Both the position numbers and the translations under genes were made by a program. Shown piece by piece: positions 53,068 through 61,605 of a DNA stretch of 64,000 nucleotides. The stretch comes from Brevibacillus centrosporus. GTDB lineage: Bacteria; Bacillota; Bacilli; Brevibacillales; Brevibacillaceae. The notes under the pieces are model-generated. The model was not told where the DNA came from and made no database searches. It was given only the letters and a program-made list of their open reading frames with translations. The stretch is taken from assembly GCF_003710815.1 (NCBI RefSeq), contig NZ_RHHP01000001.1, positions 577,629-641,628 of the forward strand. The letters are read 5' to 3'. How positions within the stretch are numbered: position 1 is the first letter of the stretch; each line of letters begins with the position of its first letter.

Positions 53068-54126
53068 CTATTCGTCTTTTCCGATCAAACGAAATGTTTT
53101 GCCATCCATCGAGGACAGGTAGAACGTCTTGTCTACGCTGCCTCCCAGTTCCCCAGAGTAATACTGTACGGTCATCCGATATTTGCCCAACCCGATTTTC
53201 GCATAGTAGGTCAACTCGTTAAAGCGCGGAAAACGAATGTAGTCGTAGACTTCGTATTGCATAAACGAAAAATGCTCCCGCAAAAATGACTCGGTAACCG
53301 GCAGCTTATTCTTCTTGACGTAAGAGACGAGATCATCGTAGCGACGAATCTGTTCCTGATCCATTACTATCCCGACAAAAGCCGAAACAGCTTTCGTTAT
53401 CCCTTGCTTTTCCACATCTGTAACCGTGCCTGGATAAAGCTCATGGATTTGACGCTCCAAGCGGTTTACTAATACGACTGCCTGCGCTCGGCTGATTTTT
53501 TCAGCTGGGCGAAAGGTTCCGTCCGGATAGCCCGCCATAATTCCCATCTTGTAGGCAGGATAGGCAATCATCACTTGCGCTTCGTCATCCGTTGAAAGAT
53601 CCGAGAAAAACTTCGCTTTGGTCCCTCGATACTTTTCCCCTTCTGACTGATGCCCCAATGCCGCGAGCAAGATTCGCGTCGCTTCCAGACGATTCATCGG
53701 GTCCGTTGGCTTACCTGTCGGCAATATTCCCGCTGCTGCCAGATGGGTGTATGTTTTTTCAGACCAACGTCCCTCTGCCTGCTTCAGATACGTATCGCGT
53801 ATGAAGGCATCCGGTTCGTGTCCGGTGAAACTAGGGAGAACCCGCTCGATCAGAGAGAGAAATTGCTCTTGTGTGACCGTTTGCTCCGGTTGAAAGGTTC
53901 CATCCGGGAAGCCTTGTATCCATCCGTTTTTTGCAGCTGCTTCTATATCCTTGGCCGCCCAGTGCCCTGTACTATCCGTAAACATGCCTGCTCGAGTGAC
54001 CACATCTTCACGAGCGAAAGCCTTCTCGACGCCGACACCACAGGTGGCAACGCCTGTTACGGCAAAGGACAGCAACAGCGTCATCGCCGTCGCCTTTTTC
54101 CCCATTTGTCGCAGAAAGTTCTGCAT
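53068..54126 (-). CDS. S-layer-homology domain protein, secreted
   Basis: Predicted 352-residue exported protein. A signal peptide with basic start and hydrophobic core (KKATAMTLLLSFAVTGVATC) ends near AFA. Three SLH units follow: FTDSTGHWAAKDIEAAAKNG with GFPDGTFQPEQTVTQEQF; a degenerate one around RWSEKTYTHLAAAGIL; and AYKMGIMAGYPDGTFRPAEK. SLH units bind pyruvylated wall polymers. The last 140 residues (from VEKQGITKAVSAFVGIVMDQ) have no recognised domain and end in a beta-rich piece. Start: the ATG at 54126 with AGAAAGGTGG nine bases upstream; the ATG at 54156 lacks a site. An SLH anchor fits an S-layer organism such as Brevibacillus. Confidence 0.88.
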   Translation of the reverse strand: MQNFLRQMGKKATAMTLLLSFAVTGVATCGVGVEKAFAREDVVTRAGMFTDSTGHWAAKDIEAAAKNGWIQGFPDGTFQPEQTVTQEQFLSLIERVLPSFTGHEPDAFIRDTYLKQAEGRWSEKTYTHLAAAGILPTGKPTDPMNRLEATRILLAALGHQSEGEKYRGTKAKFFSDLSTDDEAQVMIAYPAYKMGIMAGYPDGTFRPAEKISRAQAVVLVNRLERQIHELYPGTVTDVEKQGITKAVSAFVGIVMDQEQIRRYDDLVSYVKKNKLPVTESFLREHFSFMQYEVYDYIRFPRFNELTYYAKIGLGKYRMTVQYYSGELGGSVDKTFYLSSMDGKTFRLIGKDE

Positions 54127-54247
54127 CCTTCGTAACCACCTTTCTACAGAAGCCATGACTTACTCGTTTGACGCAAAATTTGTCGGAAATGTTTCGTCAT
54201 ATAGGCAAGTAAAGATTTCCAGCTTGTACAACGGATGGAGGAAACAG

Positions 54248-54291
54248 ACAAAAAGCCAAACAACCGGCTGTTTTCCCGATCATTTGGCTTT
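54248..54291 (-). terminator. Terminator of bshC
   Basis: Minus strand AAAGCCAAA...TTTGGCTTT outer stem with inner CGG/CCG pairs, then TTTTTG. Confidence 0.83.
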
Positions 54292-54314
54292 CGACATAAA
54301 TTTCGCTTTTCCTG

Positions 54315-55937
54315 TTACACGTAAAAGATTTGATGAGTTCCGTCGTGAGCAAAAGGCGCTTCCACTAGACGATCCACAAGGCTCAAACCATATTTGTTGG
54401 CAAATGGGAAGAAAGACAGCTTCCTCTCCTGCAAGCCCCCCTCAGGTAACAGAGATGCCTCGATCCGCGCAATACGTCTATAGGCAACATCATCTCGCTG
54501 CTGCAAGGAACGCACGAGCCGCTCCTCCAAAAAAGCTACCTGAGCAAGTAACAACTCGGTATTCTTGTCAGCCAGGTGGCGCAGTCCATGATCCAGGCGG
54601 ACAACCTCTTCTACCAGTGGACGGTAGGTCGCTTCAATAGACGCTCTCGCTTCGGCAAATTGACGCTGCAGGGGATGCGGCTCTTGCTGCTCCGACCACG
54701 CTTCTTTCCATTTTCCAAATCGTGTCAGAACATCCTCAACCGTCAAGCCGAATCCTTCTAGCAGTCTTTCTTGCGCTCCCTCCATCAAGGTGATGGACAT
54801 ACGAGGCAGAACGATTGGCATTCTCATCCCAAACAGTTCAAAAACTTCCCGATAATACGCCCAGTAGGCAATCTCACCCGGTCCTCCAATAAAAGCGAGA
54901 GATGGGAATAGATGCTCCTGCATCAGACCGCGCGTCACCACATTCGAGCTAAAGCGCTCAGGGTGCTCTTTCGCCAGTTTACTCAGTTCTGCACGGCTGT
55001 AGGATGCTCGCCGATTGACAAAGCGATCTCCGTGTCGTTCCAGCAAGAGCCTGTCTTTTCCTTCGTACAGGAACAGATTGGCCTGATGCTCCTCAATTTG
55101 CAGCTGTAGTGGATAGCCTGCCGTTGTAAGACGGTCTGCTGCTTTTAGCAACAGGTCTGCAACTTGTTCATTTTGCTCAATCACATTCTGGAAGATCGGA
55201 CTCTCCAGCTCTCGTACAAACGGAAGCGAGGATTCAACCAAAATGAGTCCATGCTTGCCAAAAAGATGCGCCATCAGACGGGCAAACCATTCGGCGACAC
55301 TCTCGGAGGAGGATGCCGACGATTTTAGCAGTTCACGAATCGCAGCCGTTTCTTCCGTTTCCGGATGCCCATGAAAAAATTGCGTCAGAAACTGTTCACA
55401 TGCTTCCTCGTCCAATGGCAAGCTGCTAGCGGACACACGGCCTTTTTTATTGAGATTCATCCGTTCCTTATGCAGCCGCGTCTCTCTGTCTGCCAGCCAA
55501 TAGAGATGGTCAATCTCGTCAATGTCATGGTCTTCTCCGGCAATCCAAAAAACAGGGACGACATTGACGTCGAGCTCTGCCGAGAGTCTTTTCGCCGTCT
55601 GGATCAAATGAACGGCTTTGTGAATCGTGTACAGCGGCCCCGTCAATATGCCTGCCTGCTGACCACCAATGATGACAAACGTATCCGGACGTCTGAGCAG
55701 CTCAATCTGGTTCAGCGCCTCCTGGTGCGTCCCAATCTTTTTGTTAAAAGTATATAAGCCTTCCGCCAGCTGATCGCGGTTGTAATCAGTACGTCCGCGA
55801 AGCCACTCCAACCGTTCCTGATACGCCTTTTTCTCATAAGGATGGTAGGCAAAGAACTGAAGGGCGGAAGCGTTTCCTTGCTGATACTCCTGTGCCAGCC
55901 TATTAGCCAACGGAAGTGTAAGACATTCAACGTTCAT
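54315..55937 (-). CDS. bshC: Bacillithiol synthase, cysteine-adding enzyme BshC
   Basis: Predicted 540-residue enzyme, the usual BshC length, which joins cysteine to glucosaminyl-malate to give bacillithiol. Signature sequences: GGQQAGILTGPLYTIHKAVH near 90-110, VVPVFWIAGEDHDIDEIDHL near 125-145, and GGPGEIAYWAYYREVFELFG near 350. AGAAAGGTGAG precedes the ATG. In B. subtilis this gene (yllA) lies directly before mraZ; here 7.2 kb with other genes lies between. It forms part of a minus-strand run panE-DUF3397-regulator-bshC but has terminators on both sides. Confidence 0.95.
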   Translation of the reverse strand: MNVECLTLPLANRLAQEYQQGNASALQFFAYHPYEKKAYQERLEWLRGRTDYNRDQLAEGLYTFNKKIGTHQEALNQIELLRRPDTFVIIGGQQAGILTGPLYTIHKAVHLIQTAKRLSAELDVNVVPVFWIAGEDHDIDEIDHLYWLADRETRLHKERMNLNKKGRVSASSLPLDEEACEQFLTQFFHGHPETEETAAIRELLKSSASSSESVAEWFARLMAHLFGKHGLILVESSLPFVRELESPIFQNVIEQNEQVADLLLKAADRLTTAGYPLQLQIEEHQANLFLYEGKDRLLLERHGDRFVNRRASYSRAELSKLAKEHPERFSSNVVTRGLMQEHLFPSLAFIGGPGEIAYWAYYREVFELFGMRMPIVLPRMSITLMEGAQERLLEGFGLTVEDVLTRFGKWKEAWSEQQEPHPLQRQFAEARASIEATYRPLVEEVVRLDHGLRHLADKNTELLLAQVAFLEERLVRSLQQRDDVAYRRIARIEASLLPEGGLQERKLSFFPFANKYGLSLVDRLVEAPFAHDGTHQIFYV

Positions 55938-55994
55938 GCAAGCTCACCTTTCTTGGGCCATGGTCACTGCAAATTATACCATGCTCCCTCGCTA

Positions 55995-56028
55995 CAAAAA
56001 ACAAGACAACCCGTTTTTATGGGTTGTC
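55995..56028 (-). terminator. Terminator of the XRE-cupin gene
   Basis: Minus strand perfect 8-bp stem GACAACCC / GGGTTGTC, then TTGTTTTTT. Confidence 0.9.
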
Positions 56029-56052
56029 AAAGTGTAGAGACGAGTTTTTTCG

Positions 56053-56610
56053 TTAAAATTGTGGCGGCGTCACGGTCCAAATTAGCACCGCTTCTTCGTC
56101 CCCCGTATTTTCAACCGAATGGTTTTTGCTGCTGTCAAACGCAATGCTGTCGCCTGCCTCCAAGACATGTTCTTCATCGTTAAAACGCGTTGTCACACTT
56201 CCCGCAATGACGGTAAAGCATTCTTCGCCTTCCGACTGAACGAACTTGTCCACTACCATTTCACCTGGCTGAAGGCGTACCTCCAGCATTCCGAGCTTTG
56301 CGCTTCCCCCCATGGAGAGCAGGGAATACGTGCCCGTCGATTCTGGAAAGACCAGCTGACGTCGCTTTTGCACACGAGTGACATGCACCTGTTTTTGATC
56401 AATGTCTTCAAAAAAGTGAATGATGGGTGACTCGAGTGCTTTCGTGATTTTCCACAGCGAGTCCAGGGACGGCTGAGAAATGCCACGTTCTACTTGGCTG
56501 AGCAGTCCTTTGCTGAGCCCGGTTTTACTCGCCATGATTTCCAAGGTAAAGCCGCGCTCTTTCCGAATCATTCGAATCTTGTGGCCGATGGTCTCGATGG
56601 GAAGTCGCAT
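56053..56610 (-). CDS. XRE-family regulator with C-terminal cupin domain
   Basis: Predicted 185-residue protein. Helix-turn-helix at about 8-62 (IGHKIRMIRKERGFTLEIMA, SKTGLSKGLLSQVERGISQP) and a small cupin barrel at about 110-180 (VRLQPGEMVVDKFVQSEGEE, GDSIAFDSSKNHSVENTGDE). Proteins of this layout sense a small molecule in the cupin, often in amino-acid or polyamine metabolism. The start at 56610 has GAAGGTTGG upstream; the open frame to 56673 overlaps the preceding gene. It lies 52 bases after a DUF3397 gene and ends at a strong terminator. Confidence 0.9.
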   Translation of the reverse strand: MRLPIETIGHKIRMIRKERGFTLEIMASKTGLSKGLLSQVERGISQPSLDSLWKITKALESPIIHFFEDIDQKQVHVTRVQKRRQLVFPESTGTYSLLSMGGSAKLGMLEVRLQPGEMVVDKFVQSEGEECFTVIAGSVTTRFNDEEHVLEAGDSIAFDSSKNHSVENTGDEEAVLIWTVTPPQF

Positions 56611-56662
56611 AGTTCCAACCTTCTTTCTTATCGGAATAAATACGATATGTATCAACAGCGCT

Positions 56663-57061
56663 CTATACGACACCCATCGTCTTGACTATACCGGTCGTAA
56701 ACAGCACTATGTAGACAATTCCAAACCAGAGAAACGACAAACGCCATGCGGAAAATCCAACCTTTTTCAGGGACAGCTTTCCTTTGAACTTCACTTGTAC
56801 CCATCCGAGTAAAGCGATCGTGATCAGAAAAAAGCAAACCACCCACCACCAAGCCGACAAAGCTTGTGGCCAGATGATGCCATACGCGGCAACGACAGAA
56901 CGAATCAACAAAAAATTCGTGATATTCACCGCCCAACGGCCCGCCAGTTTCTTGTCCCGCTTCCATCCGTAAACTACGAGATAAACGAGTGGAAATCCAA
57001 GAAAAGGCACAACCGTCAGCGTCCCCCAAAAATAGGCCCAGACATTCGCCAACATGGTCAT
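56663..57061 (-). CDS. DUF3397 membrane protein
   Basis: Predicted 132-residue membrane protein with four hydrophobic segments (VWAYFWGTLTVVPFLGFPLV; VVAAYGIIWPQALSAWWWVV; CFFLITIALLGWV; WRLSFLWFGIVYIVLFTTGI). The DUF3397 family is found next to panE/bshC in Bacillus-type genomes; no function is known. The start overlaps the panE stop by four bases (ATGA). Confidence 0.75.
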   Translation of the reverse strand: MTMLANVWAYFWGTLTVVPFLGFPLVYLVVYGWKRDKKLAGRWAVNITNFLLIRSVVAAYGIIWPQALSAWWWVVCFFLITIALLGWVQVKFKGKLSLKKVGFSAWRLSFLWFGIVYIVLFTTGIVKTMGVV

Positions 57062-58023
57062 CTAATGTCGCCTCCCTCCTTCTCCATACCCATGTCCGTT
57101 TTTAAGAGGATTAAACGCAGCAGCACTTCATGCAAAGGAGTGGAAATACCAGCCTCTTTCCCTCGAGCGACGAGGTAGCCGTTGATCGATTCCACTTCCG
57201 TCCGCTTCTGCCTCTTTACGTCCTGCAACATGGAGGAATGATTTCGGGAAGTATTTCGGCAAATGGTGACAATTTCCTGCCAGTCGGTCTCCCCCATTTT
57301 CTGGCCGTTTGCGAAAGCTACTGCCGAGGCCTCTTCAAAGAGCTCGCGCATCAGCTTCAACGTATCCGGGCTGTCCAGCAGGGCACCATTCGGGATGTCA
57401 AACAAGGCCGTTAACGGATTTATCAGCGCATTCGCCATGAGCTTTTTCCAGGCAAATGGCTTGATGGATTCTTCTAGCTGTACGTTCATGCCAGCTGAAA
57501 TGGCTGTAGCAATGAACGAATTTATGACCGGGTCGGCTATTCCCCTTTTCACCCATGGACCAATCCGCAAAAGACCGCTTCCTGTATGGGCGACTTCTGT
57601 AGCCGATAGCCTTCTTGCCCCTTCTGTATTGATGGCAAAAAAGCATTGTCTTTCGGATAAAACGTTTGACAGCTGCTCTTCGTGCCCCAAACCGTTTTGC
57701 AAAGCGATGACGCGCGCATCCGCAGGCAGCTTTTGCAGCATTGGCAGCAAGTCTGGCAACTCCGTCTGCTTCACGCCTAGCAAGTACAAGTGGGCGTGCG
57801 GTAATCCATGCTCGATCGACTGGGCATTTACCGAGACGACTTTTTTCTGTCCATCCAAATCTTGTAGGGTGAGCCGATTTTGCATCAACTGATTTGATTG
57901 GGGTGAACGGCGCGTCACGACGGTCACTGCTTGTCCATAGAGAGCAAGCCTAGCCGCGTACAGCAACCCAACAGAACCACCGCCAACAACAGCGATTTGC
58001 AAATTGTCTTTTTTAGCCTGCAT
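57058..58023 (-). CDS. panE: 2-dehydropantoate 2-reductase (ketopantoate reductase)
   Basis: NADPH-dependent enzyme of 321 residues that makes pantoate for coenzyme A. Rossmann motif IAVVGGGSVGLLYAARLALY at about 9-28; the catalytic lysine is in KPFAWKKLMANALINPLTAL (about 185), followed by the conserved NPLTAL asparagine region. The ATG at 58023 has GTAGGTGA upstream; seven upstream codons are open. B. subtilis has the same gene (ylbQ) next to ylbP; here a carboxylase operon is placed between the two. A good sigma-A promoter lies at 58057-58085. Confidence 0.92.
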   Translation of the reverse strand: MQAKKDNLQIAVVGGGSVGLLYAARLALYGQAVTVVTRRSPQSNQLMQNRLTLQDLDGQKKVVSVNAQSIEHGLPHAHLYLLGVKQTELPDLLPMLQKLPADARVIALQNGLGHEEQLSNVLSERQCFFAINTEGARRLSATEVAHTGSGLLRIGPWVKRGIADPVINSFIATAISAGMNVQLEESIKPFAWKKLMANALINPLTALFDIPNGALLDSPDTLKLMRELFEEASAVAFANGQKMGETDWQEIVTICRNTSRNHSSMLQDVKRQKRTEVESINGYLVARGKEAGISTPLHEVLLRLILLKTDMGMEKEGGDIR

Positions 58024-58056
58024 TTGTTCACCTACATTAATCAATACTTATTTTCA

Positions 58057-58085
58057 AGAATAACAGAGTTTAGGAGATTGTTCAA
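58057..58085 (-). promoter_or_regulatory. Sigma-A promoter of panE
   Basis: Minus strand TTGAAC (58080-58085), 17 bases, TATTCT (58057-58062); about 35 bases before the panE start. Confidence 0.68.
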
Positions 58086-58110
58086 TTGATTGGCGCAAAA
58101 AAGATCGGAA

Positions 58111-58121
58111 TTGTCGAAAAA
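58111..58121 (+). promoter_or_regulatory. Possible Spo0A box upstream of panE
   Basis: TTGTCGAAAAA contains the exact 0A core TGTCGAA with its A-rich flank. It lies 26 bases upstream of the panE -35 box, in the gap between the yng operon and panE. Single occurrence; unproven. Confidence 0.4.
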
Positions 58122-58150
58122 TTTTTTAGCAGCTTTCCAAATCTTTCATG

Positions 58151-58197
58151 AGAAACTGGGCTCTGCCAAGCTTCCTTGAAGCTTTCGGCACATATAG
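58151..58197 (+). repeat. Degenerate copy of the dispersed hairpin repeat
   Basis: AAACTGGGCTCTGCCAAGC and then GCTTTCGGCACATATAG resemble the start and stem of the intact copy that follows at 58208. The stem is largely lost. It may be a decayed tandem copy. Confidence 0.35.
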
Positions 58198-58207
58198 CGA
58201 ATATTAG

Positions 58208-58260
58208 CAAACTTGGTTCCACCAAGCCTTTTGGTGGATCCTTAGTTGCCCTTATACTGG
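58208..58260 (+). repeat. Dispersed hairpin repeat, copy 3
   Basis: AAACTTGGTTCCACCAA, CCTT, TTGGTGGATCC (11-bp arms, one mismatch), then TTAGTTGCCCTTATACTGG. The tail differs from that of copy 2 at one base, while the stem has changed on both sides (TCCGCC to TCCACC with GGTGGA), keeping the pairing. Confidence 0.75.
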
Positions 58261-58263
58261 ATA

Positions 58264-58290
58264 AGGCTGACTTCCAAAGCGGAAGCCAGC
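58264..58290 (-). terminator. Probable terminator of the yng operon
   Basis: Stem GGCTGGCTTCC / GGAAGTCAGCC (11 bp, one mismatch) with a five-base loop; only a short TTAT follows on the minus strand, so strength is uncertain. It lies just after the yngE stop. Confidence 0.55.
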
Positions 58291-58302
58291 CTGTGCAGCA
58301 AA

Positions 58303-59841
58303 CTAGACAGGGTATACAGGATGTTTGCGATCGGAGAACGTTTGTCTCTTTCCTTTATATACGTCGTAGCGGTTGATCAGCTCTTGACGCAGGTCGCTGG
58401 GTGGAATGATGGCATCGACGATCAGATTGGACGCCAACAAATACAGATCGATATCCTCTTGGTACTCCTTGCGTTTTTCCATGATGAAGCTTTGGCGTTC
58501 CTGCGGATCTTCGATTGCCTGAATTTTGTTGCTGTAGACCGCATTCACAGCTGCTTCCGGACCCATCACGGCAATTTGCGCACCTGGCAGCGCAAGGCAT
58601 GCATCCGGTTCAAACGCTGCACTTGCCATTGCATACAGCCCTGCACCATATGCTTTGCGAACAATAACCGAGATTTTAGGGACTGTCGCTTCTGCCATTG
58701 CGGAAATCATTTTCGCTCCGTGTCGGATAATGCCTGCCCGCTCAACAGCCGTACCAATCATGAAGCCAGGTACGTCAGCCAGGAACAACAGCGGAATTTG
58801 AAACGCATCGCACAAAGTAATGAAGCGTGCTGCTTTGTCCGCTGAGTCGACGAAGAGAACACCACCTTTTACACGTGGCTGATTGGCAATAATGCCGACA
58901 GGCTTCCCGTTCAATCGAGCCAGTCCCGTGATCAGCTCCTGCGCGAACAGCTTTTTGATTTCATAGAAAGAGCCCTCGTCCACCAGAGCGGTAATCAAAT
59001 CATGCATATTAAAAGCGGCGTTCTGATTTTCCGGGACGATCGCCGAGATCTCTTTGGCTGTTTCGACCGGAGGCTTTGCCTCAGCTACCGGTGGTTCAAC
59101 CGTATAATTCGGCGGGAAGAAGCTGATGTACGCGCGAGCTGACTGAATCGCTTCTTCTTCATTTGCTGCGAGGACGTCACCGCATCCGCTAACCGTGCAG
59201 TGCATGCGCGCTCCCCCCAGCTCCTCCAGGGATACTTTCTCGCCGATTACCATTTCGGCCATGCGCGGAGAGCCTAAGTACATGCTGGCGTTTTTGTCTA
59301 CCATGATGACAATATCGCAAAACGCAGGAATGTAAGCACCGCCTGCTGCGGATGGACCAAAGAGAATGCAGATTTGCGGAATCTTTCCCGACAGCTTGAC
59401 TTCATTATAGAAGATTCGGCCTGCTCCACGCCGTCCAGGGAACATCTCGAGCTGGTCGGTAATTCGCGCACCCGCCGAGTCCACCAGATAGATCAATGGA
59501 ACGCGCATTTTTTCTGCTGTCTCCTGGATGCGGATGATCTTTTCCACGGTCCGGGAGCCCCAGGACCCTGCTTTGACCGTCGAATCATTGGCCATCACGC
59601 ATACGGTTTGTCCATGCACCTTGCCGATGGCAGTCACGACGCCATCGGCCGGCAGGTCACCCGCCATCACATTCGCGAACAAGCCGTCTTCTACGGTGAA
59701 TTCACCATCGAACAGCAGCTTCAGACGGTCGCGAACAAACAGCTTATTTTGCTCCTTCAGCTTCTCATGGTATTTCGCATCGCCCCCTTTTTCTACCTGG
59801 GCGATCTTTTCACGCAGCGTCTCTTCCAAGTGCTTACTCAT
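58303..59841 (-). CDS. yngE: Acyl-CoA carboxylase, carboxyltransferase (beta) subunit
   Basis: Predicted 512-residue carboxyltransferase of the propionyl/methylcrotonyl-CoA carboxylase class, with both crotonase-like halves in one chain (about 30-250 and 275-490). Motifs: DSAGARITDQLEMFPGRRGA, FGPSAAGGAYIPAFCDIVIM, and in the second half NQPRVKGGVLFVDSADKAAR and FMIGTAVERAGIIRHGAKMI. The gene context (HMG-CoA lyase, hydratase, biotin carboxylase, carrier) indicates methylcrotonyl-CoA as substrate, a step in leucine breakdown. It is the last gene of the operon, 13 bases after yngF. Confidence 0.9.
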   Translation of the reverse strand: MSKHLEETLREKIAQVEKGGDAKYHEKLKEQNKLFVRDRLKLLFDGEFTVEDGLFANVMAGDLPADGVVTAIGKVHGQTVCVMANDSTVKAGSWGSRTVEKIIRIQETAEKMRVPLIYLVDSAGARITDQLEMFPGRRGAGRIFYNEVKLSGKIPQICILFGPSAAGGAYIPAFCDIVIMVDKNASMYLGSPRMAEMVIGEKVSLEELGGARMHCTVSGCGDVLAANEEEAIQSARAYISFFPPNYTVEPPVAEAKPPVETAKEISAIVPENQNAAFNMHDLITALVDEGSFYEIKKLFAQELITGLARLNGKPVGIIANQPRVKGGVLFVDSADKAARFITLCDAFQIPLLFLADVPGFMIGTAVERAGIIRHGAKMISAMAEATVPKISVIVRKAYGAGLYAMASAAFEPDACLALPGAQIAVMGPEAAVNAVYSNKIQAIEDPQERQSFIMEKRKEYQEDIDLYLLASNLIVDAIIPPSDLRQELINRYDVYKGKRQTFSDRKHPVYPV

Positions 59842-59854
59842 AGGCGTCCCCCTC

Positions 59855-60628
59855 TTACTCTCCGCAATATACCGGTTTTCGTTTTTGTTGAAAGGCTGCC
59901 AGTCCTTCCAGTCGATCTTTGGTGGCGATCAGCAGCTGATAGGCGTCACTTTCGATTTGCAAACCTGTGGTCAAATCTACCTCGAGCCCACTATCCATGG
60001 CGTATTTGGCTTGAGCCAGAGCCAATGGCGCGTTGGCGGCAATTTCTTCTGCCAGCGAGAAGGTCGTCGTCATCAGCTGCTCAGCTGGAACTACCCGATT
60101 CACCAAGCCAATCGACAAGGCTTCTGGCGGACGGACACGACGTGCGCTGAAGATCAGCTCTTTGGCTATTCCTTTGCCGACCAGCCTTGGAAGTCTCTGT
60201 GTACCTCCCGCACCCGGAATGATGCCTAAAGAAGTCTCCGTCAGCCCCATTTGAGCAGATTCACTCATGATGCGCAGGTCGCAAGCCAGAGCCAGCTCGG
60301 TCCCGCCTCCCAGCGCCAAACCATTGATGGCTGCAATGACCGGCTTCGGCAGTTTCTCCAGCTCCGTAAAGGTGTCACGAATGGTCCGGATGTAATCCTG
60401 TACCTGTTCCTCTGACATCGTCCGGCGCTCATGCAGATCCGCTCCCGAGCAGAATGCCTTTTCACCCGAGCCTGTTACGATCACGACGCGAATCTCACGG
60501 TCCTGCGCCACTTCTGCGATGAGCTTGCGAAGGACAGCGAGCGTATCCATATTGAGGCAGTTAAAGACTTCTGGCCGTTCCAACGTCAGAACTCCGACGC
60601 AGCCTTTTTTCTGCAAAGTAACGGTCAT
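59855..60628 (-). CDS. yngF: Enoyl-CoA hydratase family protein (methylglutaconyl-CoA hydratase)
   Basis: Crotonase-fold enzyme of 257 residues. Oxyanion-hole and catalytic elements: FCSGADLHERRTM, AAINGLALGGGTELALACDL and GLTETSLGIIPGAGGTQRLP with the two glutamates expected in a hydratase. In this context it hydrates 3-methylglutaconyl-CoA to HMG-CoA. The ATG overlaps the yngG stop by four bases; CAGGAGG precedes it. Confidence 0.92.
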   Translation of the reverse strand: MTVTLQKKGCVGVLTLERPEVFNCLNMDTLAVLRKLIAEVAQDREIRVVIVTGSGEKAFCSGADLHERRTMSEEQVQDYIRTIRDTFTELEKLPKPVIAAINGLALGGGTELALACDLRIMSESAQMGLTETSLGIIPGAGGTQRLPRLVGKGIAKELIFSARRVRPPEALSIGLVNRVVPAEQLMTTTFSLAEEIAANAPLALAQAKYAMDSGLEVDLTTGLQIESDAYQLLIATKDRLEGLAAFQQKRKPVYCGE

Positions 60629-61554
60629 GCTCCATCCTCCTGGTTTGAATGGGATGATGAGGCGGATTGAGCTGCAAGATGCGCTTTTAAAACTTTTGAC
60701 GGCAGCTCCCGTCCCAGTTCCTGTTGAATAAATGCACCTGCATCCTGGAGCAGATTCAGGTCCACTCCCGTCTCATATTCCATGCCGTTTAGCATATACA
60801 CCAGATCCTCAGTGGAAATGTTCCCTGCTGCACCGGGCGCATACGGGCAACCACCCAGCCCTCCGATCGAGCTGTCAAATGTCCGAATACCCGTGTCTAA
60901 GGCAGCGAGGACATTTGCCAAACCCGTTCCTCTGGTGTCATGAAAGTGCCCTGCCAAGCGATCGCTCGCAGTGTCTTTCACAAGCTTCTCCATGACTTCC
61001 CGTACTTGCTTTGGCGTAGCCACTCCGATCGTATCACCAAGGGATACTTCGAAAACCCCCATCTCGAGTAGCTCATTTGTCACCCGACGGCTGTTGTCGA
61101 TGGGCACATTGCCTTCGTAGGGGCAGCCAAACACGGTAGATACGTACCCTCGCACGCGCATGCCCAGAGCCAAAGCTTCTCGCGCCACCTGCCGCAAAAC
61201 AGGAAACGTATCTTCTATGGACTTGTTGATGTTTTTCAAGTTATGCGTCTCGGAGGCAGACATGAACAGCGCGACTTCGGTCAACCCGCTTTCACGCGCT
61301 CGCTCCATCCCGCGAAGATTCGGGACGAGGGCACTGTACGTGACCTCGTTTTGCCGCTTGATCCCTTTCAGCACCTCTTCTGCATCGGCAAGCTGAGGGA
61401 TCCAGCGCGGATTGACAAAGGAAGTTGCCTCTACTCGTTTCAAGCCTGCTGCTGCCAGCTTGTCGATCAGCTGAATTTTCGCTGACGTCGAAACCATTTC
61501 TTTTTCATTCTGCAGCCCATCCCGTGGACCCACTTCCACGATTTGAATCTTCAT
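60625..61554 (-). CDS. yngG: Hydroxymethylglutaryl-CoA lyase
   Basis: TIM-barrel enzyme of 309 residues of the DRE/HMGL family: VEVGPRDGLQNE with the catalytic Arg/Asp, FHDTRGTGLANVLAAL with metal-binding histidine, and the active-site cysteine loop IGGLGGCPYAPGAAGNIST. It cleaves HMG-CoA to acetyl-CoA and acetoacetate, the last step of leucine catabolism. The last 25 residues are a Ser-rich tail. GGGAGGTG precedes the ATG. Confidence 0.95.
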   Translation of the reverse strand: MKIQIVEVGPRDGLQNEKEMVSTSAKIQLIDKLAAAGLKRVEATSFVNPRWIPQLADAEEVLKGIKRQNEVTYSALVPNLRGMERARESGLTEVALFMSASETHNLKNINKSIEDTFPVLRQVAREALALGMRVRGYVSTVFGCPYEGNVPIDNSRRVTNELLEMGVFEVSLGDTIGVATPKQVREVMEKLVKDTASDRLAGHFHDTRGTGLANVLAALDTGIRTFDSSIGGLGGCPYAPGAAGNISTEDLVYMLNGMEYETGVDLNLLQDAGAFIQQELGRELPSKVLKAHLAAQSASSSHSNQEDGA

Positions 61555-61605
61555 CCTGCACCTCCCCTCGCCAAGCGGGCGCTCAGATTAGAATTAATAT
61601 AAAAA

